Of a DNA stretch of 48,047 bases, positions 34,199 to 45,800 are shown in pieces; the stretch's first letter is position 1, and every line of letters starts with the position of its first letter. Made by a program: the position numbers and the translations under genes. Origin of the DNA: Bacteroidales bacterium. Its GTDB lineage: Bacteria > Bacteroidota > Bacteroidia > Bacteroidales > WCHB1-69. Below the pieces are notes generated by a model. It ran no database searches and was not told where the DNA came from. It worked only from the letters and a program-made list of their open reading frames with translations. The stretch is from the NCBI GenBank assembly GCA_017633255.1, contig JAGBPS010000043.1, forward strand, positions 1 to 48,047. The letters run 5' to 3'.

Positions 34199-37105
34199 AT
34201 GGCAGAAGGAAGAAAAATACCACGATTAGGCAAAGCTGCGAGCGAATTCAATGTCGCTATCGGCACGATTACGGCATTACTGAAAAAGAAGAATTTCGAC
34301 ATTGTTGAAAGTCCGAACACAAAACTGACCCCCGAGATGTATGACATTCTCCTTCAGGAATTCCTAGGGGAGAAACTCGTCAAGGAAGAGGCCCAAAAAA
34401 TCGAGATTGGCACTTTCAAGAAAGAAGAGGACGTGGATGCGCCCGCAAGCGTCAAGGAGACCTCTGAAGAGGAAACTCCTACTGATGATGTGATCATCCA
34501 GATCCCCAATGTGATCAAACCCGAGCCCATTGAAATTCCTGTAGAACCCATTAAGCCCAAGGTCGTCGGCAAAATCGATATCGAACCCAAGAAAAAATCT
34601 TCTGCCAAAAAAGGTTCGACCACCGAGACCAAAAAGGAGGAAACTACAGTTGTGGAGGCTCCCGCTCCAAAGAAAGAGCCCAAGCCTGCGAAGGAAGTGG
34701 AACATATTGAGACGGAGGTGGAGAACATCGCCGACCATATTGTCACGGTAGGCAAAATCGACCTGGATAGTCTGAACAAGAAGGGTAAAAAATCTTCCAA
34801 GAAGGAAACCAAAGAGGCACAGTCCGCTCCAGTAGAGAAAGTCGAAGAAAGCACCAAAGCTGAGGAGAAAGTCGAAGAGAGCGCTCAAGAGACAAGCGAA
34901 ACCAAAGTGGAAGCTGTCGAGGGTGACGAACAGCCGAAGGAGATGCAGAAAGCCGCTGCTCCTGAAGTGAGAGTACCCGAACACATCGAGACTCGCGTGG
35001 AGAAACTGCAAGCTCCCAAAATCATGGGCAAGATTGATCTGCCCGTGGAGAAGCCCAAAGCAGAAAAGCCTCAGGCCCAGAGCAACAAAGATCAGAACGA
35101 GGACAATAAGAAAAAGAAACGCAAGAGAATCAAGCAGCAGGCGGTGAAGACCCACGGCAAGGAAGAAAGCAGCAAGAAACCCGCCGCTCCGAAAGTGGAG
35201 ATTTCCGAAGAGGATATCCAGCGTCAGATCAAGGAGACCATGATGCGCCTGGAACCCCTTGGCAAATCTAAGACCTCAAAACGTAGAAGAGAGAAACGTC
35301 AGCATATCCATGCCGAGATGCTGGAGCACGAGCAGATGGAACTCGAGCAGCAGAAGATTCTGAAGGTCACGGAATTCCTGACTGCCAACGAATTGGCCAC
35401 ACTGATGAACGTGAACGTCAACAAGATTATCGCCACCTGTATGAGTGTCGGATTGTTCGTGTCCATCAACCAGCGACTGGATGCCGAGACCATCTCCCTG
35501 TTGGCCGACGAATATGGCTTCCAGGTTGAGTTTGTGGGTGCCGATGTGGATGAAGAGCAAGCCATCCATGAAGAGGACAATCCTGAAGACCTGCAGCCCC
35601 GCCACCCCATTATCACGGTGATGGGACATGTGGACCACGGTAAGACCTCTTTGCTGGACTACATCCGTAAATCCAACGTCATTGCCGGTGAGGCCGGTGG
35701 TATCACCCAGCACATCGGTGCTTACGAGGTGACCCTGCCCGACGAAAGAAAAATCACCTTCCTGGACACTCCTGGTCACGAAGCATTTACCGCTATGCGT
35801 GCCCGTGGTGCCAAGATCACTGACTTATGTATTATTGTCATCGCCGCTGATGACAACATCATGCCGCAGACCGTTGAGGCTATCAACCACGCCCAGGCTG
35901 CCGGTGTTCCTATGGTATTCGCTATCACCAAGATCGACAAGCCGCAGGCTAATCCTGAAAAAATCAAGGAAGGCTTGGCCAAGATGAACATTCTGGTAGA
36001 GGAATGGGGCGGCAAGTACCAGTGCCAGGAAATCGATGCCAAGCATGGTACCAACGTACAGGAACTGCTGGAGAAAGTGCTGTTAGAGGCCGAACTGTTA
36101 GACCTCAAGGCCAATCCCAAACGTCCTGGTGTGGGCACAGTTATCGAATCATCTTTGGACAAAGGCAAGGGTTATGTCGCGAAAGTTCTGGTACAGAACG
36201 GTACTTTGAAGGTTGGCGACCCCATCATTGCCGGTCCGTGTTATGGCAAAGTTAAAGCGCTGTTCAACGAAAGAAACCAGCAGGTGCAGTCGGCTGGTCC
36301 CGCCACCCCTGTGTTGCTGTTAGGTTTGAATGGTGCGCCTCAGGCTGGTGACCTCTTCAAGGTAGCCGCCTCCGAGCACGACGCCCGCATCGCCGCCACC
36401 AAGCGTGCCCAACTCAACCGCGAGATGGGTCTGCGTACGCAGAAACATATCACCTTGGACGAAATCGGCCGCCGTATCGCCATTGGCGACTTCAAGGAAC
36501 TCAATATCATCGTCAAGGGTGACGTGGACGGCTCAGTGGAAGCTTTGTCCGACTCTCTGTTGAAACTCTCCACCGAGCAGGTACAGGTCAACGTGATTCA
36601 CAAGTCTGTGGGTCAGGTTACCGAGAGCGACGTATTGCTGGCAACGGCCTCCAACGCCATCATCGTGGCCTTCCAGGTGCGTCCTTCGCCCGGTTCGCGC
36701 AAGCTGGCCGAGCAGGAGCAGATCGATATCCGCACCTACTCCATCATCTACACGGCCATCAACGAAATCAAGGACGCTATCGCCGGTATGCACTCCCCCG
36801 AAATCCACGAGAAAATCTTGTGCAACATCGAGGTCAAGGAAGTGTTCAAAATCACGAAGGTCGGCAATGTGGCAGGCTGTATGGTTCTGGACGGCAAACT
36901 GCAGCGTAACAGCAAGATACGTCTTATCCGCGACGGTATCGTTATCTACACGGGCAAGTTAGGCTCCCTGCGCCGTTTCAAGGACGATGTGAAGGAAGTC
37001 AGTGCTGGTCAGGACTGCGGTTTGAACATTGAGAACTTCAACGACATCAAGGTCGGCGACATCATTGAGGGTTACGAAGAATACGAAGTAAAAGTCACTT
37101 TATAA
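34199..37105 (+). CDS. infB: Translation initiation factor IF-2
   Basis: IF-2 is the GTPase that brings initiator tRNA to the 30S subunit. The 968-residue protein has an N-terminal IF-2N domain ([20 protein letters not shown]), a long Lys/Glu-rich disordered region (~75-360), a second IF-2N-like helix ([14 protein letters not shown]), then the G domain: GHVDHGKT (~476), DTPGHEAF and ITKIDKP. The C-terminal IF2 domains follow. It is 125 bases from nusA and 20 bases from pdxA, probably in one transcription unit. Confidence 0.97.
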   Translation: MAEGRKIPRLGKAASEFNVAIGTITALLKKKNFDIVESPNTKLTPEMYDILLQEFLGEKLVKEEAQKIEIGTFKKEEDVDAPASVKETSEEETPTDDVIIQIPNVIKPEPIEIPVEPIKPKVVGKIDIEPKKKSSAKKGSTTETKKEETTVVEAPAPKKEPKPAKEVEHIETEVENIADHIVTVGKIDLDSLNKKGKKSSKKETKEAQSAPVEKVEESTKAEEKVEESAQETSETKVEAVEGDEQPKEMQKAAAPEVRVPEHIETRVEKLQAPKIMGKIDLPVEKPKAEKPQAQSNKDQNEDNKKKKRKRIKQQAVKTHGKEESSKKPAAPKVEISEEDIQRQIKETMMRLEPLGKSKTSKRRREKRQHIHAEMLEHEQMELEQQKILKVTEFLTANELATLMNVNVNKIIATCMSVGLFVSINQRLDAETISLLADEYGFQVEFVGADVDEEQAIHEEDNPEDLQPRHPIITVMGHVDHGKTSLLDYIRKSNVIAGEAGGITQHIGAYEVTLPDERKITFLDTPGHEAFTAMRARGAKITDLCIIVIAADDNIMPQTVEAINHAQAAGVPMVFAITKIDKPQANPEKIKEGLAKMNILVEEWGGKYQCQEIDAKHGTNVQELLEKVLLEAELLDLKANPKRPGVGTVIESSLDKGKGYVAKVLVQNGTLKVGDPIIAGPCYGKVKALFNERNQQVQSAGPATPVLLLGLNGAPQAGDLFKVAASEHDARIAATKRAQLNREMGLRTQKHITLDEIGRRIAIGDFKELNIIVKGDVDGSVEALSDSLLKLSTEQVQVNVIHKSVGQVTESDVLLATASNAIIVAFQVRPSPGSRKLAEQEQIDIRTYSIIYTAINEIKDAIAGMHSPEIHEKILCNIEVKEVFKITKVGNVAGCMVLDGKLQRNSKIRLIRDGIVIYTGKLGSLRRFKDDVKEVSAGQDCGLNIENFNDIKVGDIIEGYEEYEVKVTL

Positions 37106-37125
37106 AACTATAAAACTACTGAATC

Positions 37126-38136
37126 ATGTCTGGAGAAAAAACCATCTACAAGATAGGCATCACGCATGGCGACCTCAACGGTATCAGCTACGAGGTGATC
37201 CTGAAAGCCCTTGCTGACAACAAGATCCTGGATATTTGCACACCCATTGTGTATGGACTGTCGAAAGTAGCGGGATATTACAAGAAAAACATGCAGATGC
37301 AGGATTTTTCCTTCCAGTACATCAAGAATGCAGGGCAGGCCTCGCTCAAGAAAGCCAATCTCATCAACCTGAGTGAGACAGAAGTGCCGGTCAACATGGG
37401 AGAATCGACACCCGTGGCCGGCAAATATGCCGAAATGGCCTTGAGCTATGCCTGCAACGACCTCAAGAACAAAACGATAGACGCCATTGTCACCGCACCC
37501 ATCAACAAGAACAACATCCAGTCGGAGCAGTTCCATTTTCCCGGACATACCGAATATCTGGCTTCCGCGTTCGGGGCTGAAAATCCCCTAATGATGATGA
37601 TTTCGCCTGCGGTGAAGTTGGCTTTCGTCACCAACCATGTAGCCATTGAAAATGTGGCAAAAACCATTTCCAAAGAATTGATTATCAAAAAGCTGCAAGT
37701 GCTGAACCAGAGTCTGGTCAAGGACTTTGGCTGCACCAACCCCAAAATTGCCGTATTGTCACTGAACCCCCATGCGGGCGACAAGGGACTTATCGGCAAG
37801 GAGGAGGAGAATGTTATCATTCCCGCCATCCGGGAGGCTTTCGACCAGAAAATCTACGCTTTCGGACCCTACCCTGCTGACGGACTGTTTGGTTCGGGCA
37901 ATTACAGCAAGTTTGACGCGGTGTTGGCCATGTACCACGACCAGGGAATGATACCTTTCAAAATCTTAGCGGACCGCGAAGGCGTGAACTACACAGCAGG
38001 ATTGCCTATTGTGCGCACCTCTCCCGCCCATGGCACCGGCTATGACATTGCCGGCAAGAACATTGCTGACGAACAGTCGCTGCGCAGCGCCATTTATTTG
38101 GCCATTGACATCTTAAGAAACCGCTTGCAAGAGTAG
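37126..38136 (+). CDS. pdxA: 4-hydroxythreonine-4-phosphate dehydrogenase PdxA
   Basis: PdxA oxidises 4-phosphohydroxy-L-threonine in the DXP-independent-looking five-enzyme route to pyridoxal phosphate. The 336-residue length is normal. THGDLNGISYE near the start and the three His metal ligands in FPGHTEYL, LNPHAGDKG and MYHDQGM are all present. RTSPAHGTGYDIAG marks the C-terminal active-site segment. It begins 20 bases after infB and likely shares its transcript. Palindromes and a relic tail follow. Confidence 0.95.
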   Translation: MSGEKTIYKIGITHGDLNGISYEVILKALADNKILDICTPIVYGLSKVAGYYKKNMQMQDFSFQYIKNAGQASLKKANLINLSETEVPVNMGESTPVAGKYAEMALSYACNDLKNKTIDAIVTAPINKNNIQSEQFHFPGHTEYLASAFGAENPLMMMISPAVKLAFVTNHVAIENVAKTISKELIIKKLQVLNQSLVKDFGCTNPKIAVLSLNPHAGDKGLIGKEEENVIIPAIREAFDQKIYAFGPYPADGLFGSGNYSKFDAVLAMYHDQGMIPFKILADREGVNYTAGLPIVRTSPAHGTGYDIAGKNIADEQSLRSAIYLAIDILRNRLQE

Positions 38137-38149
38137 CAAGATACTTTCT

Positions 38150-38247
38150 CACACTTTCCAAAGATGGAAAGTGTGCAAAGATCTTCACCGACTTTTCTTC
38201 CCGATACTTTTCCAGAGATGGAAAAGTATCCAAAAGATCTTCGCCGA
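38150..38247. repeat. Two similar palindromic units after pdxA
   Basis: Unit 1 has arms CACACTTTCC/GGAAAGTGTG (38150-38175) and unit 2 GATACTTTTCC/GGAAAAGTATC (38203-38230). Each loop reads AAAGAT or AGAGAT, and each is followed by AAGATCTTC(A/G)CCGAC. A terminator role for pdxA is possible but no T tail follows. Confidence 0.75.
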
Positions 38248-38361
38248 CGGAAGTGCAGCCGCACAAGCCCGTTCCCCCCGCCCGTCGGCATTGCCATCGC
38301 ACGCATCGACATAGTCTGATGCATACCTTATATTTTTCATAAAGCACAATATTGCAGAAAA

Positions 38362-38450
38362 CCAAGGCCGCCCTGACGGGCGGCCTTGGTGAGTATCATA
38401 CATTATGCTTCGCTCGCCTACTCGCTGTCGCGAACGCAGCGGGCGGAAAA
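38362..38450 (-). pseudogene. Orphan FISUMP tail with terminator
   Basis: On the minus strand, codons ARCVRDSE and a TAG stop (38422-38445) are followed, through GGTGAGTATCATACATTATG-type sequence, by a strong hairpin with arms CCAAGGCCGCCC/GGGCGGCCTTGG. The same order and near-identical sequence occurs at the end of the giant gene (39807-39885). Only about ten codons of the FISUMP domain remain. Confidence 0.8.
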
Positions 38451-38597
38451 AAAATTGCATCTTTTTCTGTTTTTTCTCCGAAAAACAAGCTTATAAATTA
38501 ACATCTTAAAATATAAAAACTAACATAAATTTCAAATTTATTGATTTTCAGGAACTAAAAATTTCAAGAAAAATTTATCGGAAGAAAAACCGCTTTG
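38451..38597. other. AT-rich stretch before the Rpn gene
   Basis: A poly-A-rich leader region with no recognised gene. It lies between the FISUMP relic and the Rpn promoter. Confidence 0.4.
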
Positions 38598-38605
38598 TAT
38601 CTTTG
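38598..38605 (+). promoter_or_regulatory. -7 element for the Rpn gene
   Basis: TATCTTTG, 71 bases before the ATG at 38676. Confidence 0.6.
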
Positions 38606-38675
38606 TCCAACAAATTTCTTGATGTCAGCACTTGACACCAAAATCTCAAATTTATTTTAACGAAAAAACTGTTAT

Positions 38676-39674
38676 ATGAACAGAAAAGGAGAATATGAAG
38701 AGGCCTCGCTGGGAGTAGAACGAAGTACGAAGCAGCTCGAACTGACAAAGCAGGAAGTGGACACCATCATCTCGGAGAGAGGACTCGTTCTCATCGACCC
38801 GCTTTCAGACTTCGGTTTCAAGAGACTGCTGGGGATGGAGCGGAACAAAGAGATCACCATCCACTTGCTCAACACCCTCATTGGCGAGGATACCGGTTTG
38901 ATCACCGACATCACTTTCATCGAGTCCGAAATGGTCGGCTTCCTGCCTGGGAAAAGGAAAGTCCGCCTTGACATCCACTGCAAGACGCAGAACAGCGACC
39001 ACATCATCATCGAGATGCAGCGGGAAGGACAGCGTTATTTCGTCAACAGACTAAGGGTGTACACAAGTCATTCCACCATTAGCAGCGTGAAAATCGGCGA
39101 CGAGGTTTACGCCTCTGTTCCAAAGGTTTATTCGCTTTGCTTCATGGAACAGAACATGCCAGAATTCAAAGGCAGGGAGCGGTTTTTCTGGAAAGTTTAT
39201 CAGAAAGATGATGACAACGAAATTTTTTCCAAAGAAAATGTTTTATATTTCGTAGAATTATGTAAATTTGCAGCGCATTTGGGAACATTGGACTTGACTG
39301 ATGAGAAGAATCTCTGGCTATACATGCTCACCCATGTAGCGAATATCAGCAAGGAGGAGGCACGAAAGATGAGTCCGATTTTCCAGCGATTTTACAACGA
39401 GTGTCTAATATCAAACCTCACTGATATGGAAAAGAAAATATATGTCAGAAATGTATTGGAGTACGCCGACGTAAAGGAGTCGCTGATGTGCGAACGCGAG
39501 GAGGGTATTCTTCAAGGAATTGAGCAAGGACGTGAAGAAGGGCGTGAGGAAGGACGCATAGAGGAGAAACGTTTTCTCGCTTTCAACATGCTTGCTGAAG
39601 GCATTGACCCCGCTGTCGTTTCAAAAATCACAGGATTAACAGAAGAGGAGGTTATGGCGTTGATGAGAAAATAA
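38676..39674 (+). CDS. Rpn-family PD-(D/E)xK nuclease / putative transposase
   Basis: This 332-residue protein belongs to the Rpn family (PF12784/TIGR01784), formerly called putative transposases and now known as recombination-promoting nucleases. DPLSDFGFKRLLG is the family's N-terminal signature, and RLDIHCKTQNSDHIIIEMQ carries the D-ExQ catalytic segment. The C-terminus has a charged EQGREEGREEGRIEEK coiled segment typical of the family. Cleavage is likely DNA-directed. Neither transposon ends nor a partner gene are visible. It lies between an orphan FISUMP tail and the intact FISUMP giant gene. Confidence 0.9.
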   Translation: MNRKGEYEEASLGVERSTKQLELTKQEVDTIISERGLVLIDPLSDFGFKRLLGMERNKEITIHLLNTLIGEDTGLITDITFIESEMVGFLPGKRKVRLDIHCKTQNSDHIIIEMQREGQRYFVNRLRVYTSHSTISSVKIGDEVYASVPKVYSLCFMEQNMPEFKGRERFFWKVYQKDDDNEIFSKENVLYFVELCKFAAHLGTLDLTDEKNLWLYMLTHVANISKEEARKMSPIFQRFYNECLISNLTDMEKKIYVRNVLEYADVKESLMCEREEGILQGIEQGREEGREEGRIEEKRFLAFNMLAEGIDPAVVSKITGLTEEEVMALMRK

Positions 39675-39681
39675 CACTTCT

Positions 39682-39780
39682 CAGAATTCAAAATTCAAAA
39701 TTCAAAACTACTCTATCTTCTAACCTTCTCACCTTCTCACCCTATTCAATTAGCACATTAGCACATTAACTAATTAGCAT
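39682..39780 (+). repeat. Period-7 and period-8 array after the Rpn gene
   Basis: TCAAAAT units (39682-39707) are followed by CTTCTCAC-like and TTAGCACA-like units. It begins 8 bases past the stop. Confidence 0.65.
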
Positions 39781-39806
39781 ATTTACATCATTCTGTACAA
39801 AAAATT

Positions 39807-39830
39807 AAGGCCGCCCGTCAGGGCGGCCTT
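39807..39830 (-). terminator. Terminator of the giant FISUMP gene
   Basis: Arms AAGGCCGCCC/GGGCGGCCTT around GTCA. In the minus direction it is followed by TTAATTTTTTG. Confidence 0.85.
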
Positions 39831-39861
39831 GGTGACTATCATAACATTATGCCTCTCTAGC

Positions 39862-42800
39862 TTACTCGCTGTCGCGAACACAGCGGACTGGGAAAGCATA
39901 CGTATCATTTGTTGTATCTATATCAAAACCCTCCGTTTCATATTGTAAATGGAAATAGTATGTATCATCATCGTCAAATGAACTGGACCAAAAGAATGCA
40001 TCTTCCTTTGGAGGATAAACATCGTCTATCATGTCCCAAGATATATCGTACCATCCAGCAGGCAATGCACTGAAAAGGGTGCTATTTCTTAATGTATAGT
40101 TATAGTTACCTGGATTAGAATAATTAAACTCATCATATGAATCATCTTCCCAGTCTGTTCCTCCAGAAAGTTTTCCAGCGCCATAACTAGGATCATCCGT
40201 AACCTCATTAACTAACGCCACCCATTCAGATTTTGAAGGAATATGCCAACCCGACGGACAAATACCCTGAACTGGTTCCGTAGGATCCTCAGAATCACCA
40301 CTTGGGCCAGAATAATCGTTTCCTAATGCTGCATAGCGATTGTAATACAAACCATAGGTTTCATTATAATCAAGGTCATAATCCTCAAAATCTTCTGCTG
40401 GCTGATAATAGAATGGCACCTCGGGAACGCCAGAAGAGACCGCCACTTCGTCTAATGGAGGTAAATTCCCAATTGTTCGCAAATTCTCTGCCATCCAGCA
40501 TTGGCTACCAATTTCCACTGTGGTGTATTCATTGCCATCAGCATCAAGCACTGTGGAAGTTCCGCATACGAATCCGGTAGATTCCGGGGTTGTCAGGAAT
40601 GACCTTTCGCCACTCTCGTCTGTAACCGTTCCTCCTTGATAGGTGATATATGCATAATAGAAGTACGTCGTGCCCGGGTTCAAATTATCAATAGAAGCAG
40701 TGTAGCTGACAGTCGGATCCGCCAACTCAACCGTCGTATAAACATCTTGATAAGTACTCTCCCCATCGGCTTTATATTTGAATCCCCTTCCTATAATAAT
40801 CACATCATCATCATTCGTGATGGTAGCACTCAACGTGGCAGTGTTTTGAGTAACGGCAGAATAGCCACCGGTGGTCACGGACGGTGATATCTGTGCAGTG
40901 CCACTTCCTTCTTCATCTTTCACACAACGGACAGATAACGCATTTTCAATGTTTTCATAAGAACGATCTAACGTACGTCTTCTTTGTGCCAGACTATAAT
41001 AGAAAGCCTCTCCATCACTAACTTTCATAGAGGTCCAGAAACGGGCAATATAACCACCCAACTCTTCAATATAATCTGTTGGAATAGCTGTAAATTGTGA
41101 AGCATTGTTAGCTGAGAAGTTCTCACCCGGCGCACAATTCACACCATACGCCCCCCATCCAGTTGTAGTCGAAGCCAACGCCCTTGCAATATACTCGGGA
41201 TTATTGCCGCACCAATACTCACTATTACTGCCCAAGTAATTTTTCAGTTGTACCCATTCAGCCCGACTCGGGACATGCCAACCTGTGGGGCAGACACCCT
41301 GCACATTGCTTGGATTTGTGTTGGATGACACAGCACCATTCATCAACGCCGCCCAATTGTATAAATAGCCACGACTTACAACTGGGAGATCATAATTGAA
41401 TGGATTATAGTCATAATAGTAGGGAGTCGTCGTACTGATATTTGAAATATTACCACCATTAGTAATTGGTGTCCCGTCGGCATATTTCGTAGTACGAAGA
41501 TTACTCTTCATCCAACATTGGTTACCAATCTGCACAGTATTGTATGTGTTATCATCAACATCGCTCATCGTAGAAGTGCCGCAGACAAAACCTAGGGTTG
41601 TGAACGTCGCCACAGAGCCAGTATCAGCACCGTCCTCAAATGTGACGAACGCCTTGTAGGTATATTCCGTGCTGGTGGTCAGGCCGGTGAGGTTCGCAAT
41701 GATGGTGTCACCCTCGCCTGTACCTGCAACTGATATCCATGTAGTCCCAGTGGTTTCCTTATATACAAAACCCTTGGCGGTGATGGTCACATCATCGGGG
41801 TTCGTGATCGAGGCACTCAATGTGGCGGTAGTCTCCGTAATGGATGAGACCGTTTCGTTGGTCACCGTCGGATCGGTCTGCGAGGTGCTGCCACCATCTT
41901 CGTTACGAACACAGCGGACAGAAAGTCCGTTTGTTTTTTCAGTCCAAGATTGTGAATCATTTACATTCTGACCAACTTTAACAAAAGCTCCTGCAGATTC
42001 ATCGTCCATATCATACTGTGTTGATGACCAGAAAGCGGCTGTGTGGGCAAACTGAGAATATGAATAGCCGTTATATTTGCCTGGAAGAACATCACCCACT
42101 GTTATTTCTGACAACGCCGTAATCTCACTGCTACTTGGCACATGCCAGCCACTTGGACAAACTCCCTGCACACCTTCGGTGGTGCTTCCGTTCATGACGG
42201 CACTCCAATTGTAGAGATAACCATAGTAGGGAACATTATCCTCATCCCCGTCGGGTGGATAAATGCCTATGATAGCGGTGCTAGGCATACCGTTATAGTT
42301 CGTACTTCTCAGATTCTCCGCCATCCAGCAGTGGTTGCCAATCTGAACTATACTATAACTATTTAGTTCGGCATCCTTCACTGCTGTAATTGTACCATTC
42401 TCGTCCGACACCTCGTTGGCACCAGGTGTGGTAACTGTACATGAATTAGTCGGTGTCTCTGAGCCACCACCATCCTTCACGCAGCGCACGGAATAAGCAT
42501 ATGCAACCTTATTATCCATGTGACCAGTCTGCACTCGATGTGCTGTACCATCAGAATTGCATTGTAAGTAGCAAATTTTGTTCGTTGACGAAGGAGTTGA
42601 AGACCAATAATATGCGTGTCCATCTACATCATAAGGAGGATCTATTTGGCCCTGATCATTCCATAAGAAACCGGCCAACTGGGTATTAAAACCATCAGGA
42701 AGATTGCCTGACTGCTGACCTCCGATCAACGTCAAAATATCGCTTTCAGTCGGAATGTGCCAACCATCAGGGCAAATACCTTGCGCACCCGATTCCGTAC

Positions 42801-45800
42801 TTCCACCCATAGCGGCATACCAATTGTAAAGCAAACCGTAATTATCTTCATTATTCGAATTATTTCCGGGATAACCATAATAGGCACCATTGGCATTGAA
42901 AGAAGAAATATTATTTGATAGCGTGGGAGCCCCTGAGATGGAATAGCTCCTGTTTCTCATATTCTCCGCCATCCAGCACTGCTCGCCAACAGCCACTGTC
43001 GCATAACTATTGCCATCGGCGTCGCTCACCGTGGAGGTACCACAGACGAACACTTCTCCTTCACTGTCGCGCACACAACGGACAGAAACGGCATATTCCG
43101 GTTCAAAGTCCAAGAATGAATTATTATCATACCATAGACATTTGTATGCTTCAAATTCACCCTGTGTAGTTGACCAAAATCCAACTTCACTTGCAAAGCC
43201 ATCGTAAGTACCAGTGAAAAAACCTGCTTTGGCTACAGTACCGAAACCACCATTGTTCATCATAGTCTCAAGTTCTGCCTTACTCGGCATATGCCAGCCT
43301 ACTGGACAAATACCCTGTGCACCTGTAGTGGTGCTTCCATGCATAGCGGCGGAAAAATCATAGAGATAACCGTATTCAGCAACATTACTTTCACTATTAT
43401 CCGGGGCATATTTGCCAGAGACTGAATTGCCATCAGTATATTTCGTACTACGCATATTTTCCGCCATCCAACACTGACTACCAATCTGGATTACAGAATA
43501 GCTATGTTCATTATTGTAATCCTTTACAGCGGTAATCGTATTATTTTCGCCTTGTGTCTCGTTATCACCAGGAGTGGTGACGGAACAAGAGGTAGTCGGG
43601 ACTACCGGACTGTCGCCGCCCTCACCATCACGCACACAACGGACGGAATAGCCGCAATCTCTATAACGATTCTTAGAGATTAATCGTGTCGAATCTTCAG
43701 CAAGATGCATGGAAACCGCTTCTTCGCTTCCAACGGATGAACTACTCCAGAAATAAGTTTCTGCCCAAGCAAAAGCACGATGCAAAAAGGCTCCTCTAGC
43801 ATAAGAAGCACTATATCCGTACTCATTATTAATAGGTTCTTCATTATTGCTACCACCGGAAAATCCTGTGCGGATAGCAGAGAACTCGCTTGCATTACGG
43901 GATTCTGAAGCAAACCATCCTGGCTCATTTTCTTTTTCAACAAGTAACGACCCATCATTCCAGTCATTACCCTCTGCCAACAAGTGGGCATAATTCCCTT
44001 CCTGGCCACCATATTGGCTCACCACAACTCCTATCATGGTGTTCCATTCCGCCTCTGACGGCACATGCCATCCGTGCGGACAAAGTCCCCGTTCATCCAT
44101 AACAGCTGGCCAATTGTAGTAAAGGCCATGGACTTTTTCACTATACGGTCCAGCAACTTGTCTAGGATGAGGAGAGTAAATATCAGCGAACATTAGTTCA
44201 ATGTCATAGTCTCTAAACGTGCTATTACTTTCAGGTCTATAATAATAAGGAGTGGTCTTACTTGTCGCATTAACCATTTTATGATGGGTGTTTTCATACC
44301 TGTAATCTGCACCATTTGTTACGTCAATACCATTGCTGAAATGACGGGTTCTAAGATTGCTCTTTATCCAGCATTGGGTACCGATTTGTACCACAGGATA
44401 GACATTCCCATCATAATCGGTGACAGAAGTGATGGAATCCTGACTACTGGCCGTAGTGGATTCATGGCCCTCACCGCTACCCGTTTGGGCGGGGTGAGAA
44501 GCTGTGACAACGCAGGGATGAAGCGTTGAATTAACCCCATTGCCCACAGCAACCTTCTTTGTTGCTGTACAACCATTATTATTCGTAGCCGTGATAGTGT
44601 AAACACCCGGAGCGCTGTATGTATACGTACCTGAACTACCCACTCCAATATTGCTAGCCGTTCCAGCACCGCCCCAATCGGTTATGGAGACACCCTCACC
44701 GATATGTTTGATGATCACGCTCGTAGTATCTACCGCAAAGGTGAAGTAGGGAACACCTGAGACAATGGTCACGCTGCCTGTGGCCGTAAGTTCATAGCCC
44801 TCATCCGTATGGGTGGCCGTGCATGTTACCGAATATGATCCAGAAGTGCTGTAAGAGACCGTGCAGGTGGTTTCAGTGGAAAGGACATTTGTACCGTCCG
44901 ACCAGCTGTACGTAAAGTCACCAACTTCGCCGGCATTGATTGTAGCGGTGAAAGTGACGGCCTCGTTTGCACAGACGCTCGTGTCGCTCGGGGTGACCAT
45001 CAACGCAGTCTCGGAAGGAATGGATGCCTCGTCGCGAACGCAACGGACGGACATACCTGCATGAGCAACTGCGGTAGATAATAAGGCACCAGCCTTTGAC
45101 CACTCAAGTCGTCTATAATTTGATTCCCAATTTGTTTCAGAAGTCCAAAAATAAGCATCAAACATGTATCCCTCTATGACAACATTACTGTAATCCTGAC
45201 CAAACGCTCCCGCAGGTAACGCACCAAAACCGGAAGCATTTCGATTACTATTCCTGTAGTCAGATGGCGCATTTGCCGTATATGATTCAACGTGCCAGTC
45301 ACAGCCGTTGGATAATTTGCCTGCATGGGCACCTCTCCAACCTGTACCTGTTATTGAGTTGTCGTTTACATGTTCTTCCATTGTTGTCCATTCATCACTG
45401 GTCGGCACATGCCAGCCTTTAGGACAGATACCTCTTCTGTGAACCGTCGAGAAATCACAATCAAAAGTTCCATCTCCGGGAAGATTTCCCTCTGCCACCT
45501 CTGGTTGACTTACATCAAAAGTGTCAACCGCCGCACACCAATTGTACAACAAACCAAGATGTTTTGGAGCATACACAGTACTATCATTATCGTACCAATG
45601 CGCCACTTTAGAACGAGAATTCTTTATAGCCGCATTTCCTGACAAATTTATTACCAAATATTTGTGTTCTCCACTCGGTGAGTGCGTACAACGCATGTTC
45701 TCGGCCAACCAGCACTGGCTGCCAATCTGCACCACAGGATATACATTACCATCGTAGTCGGTTACGGTAGTAATATAATTGGCATTGGTATCCGAAGGCG

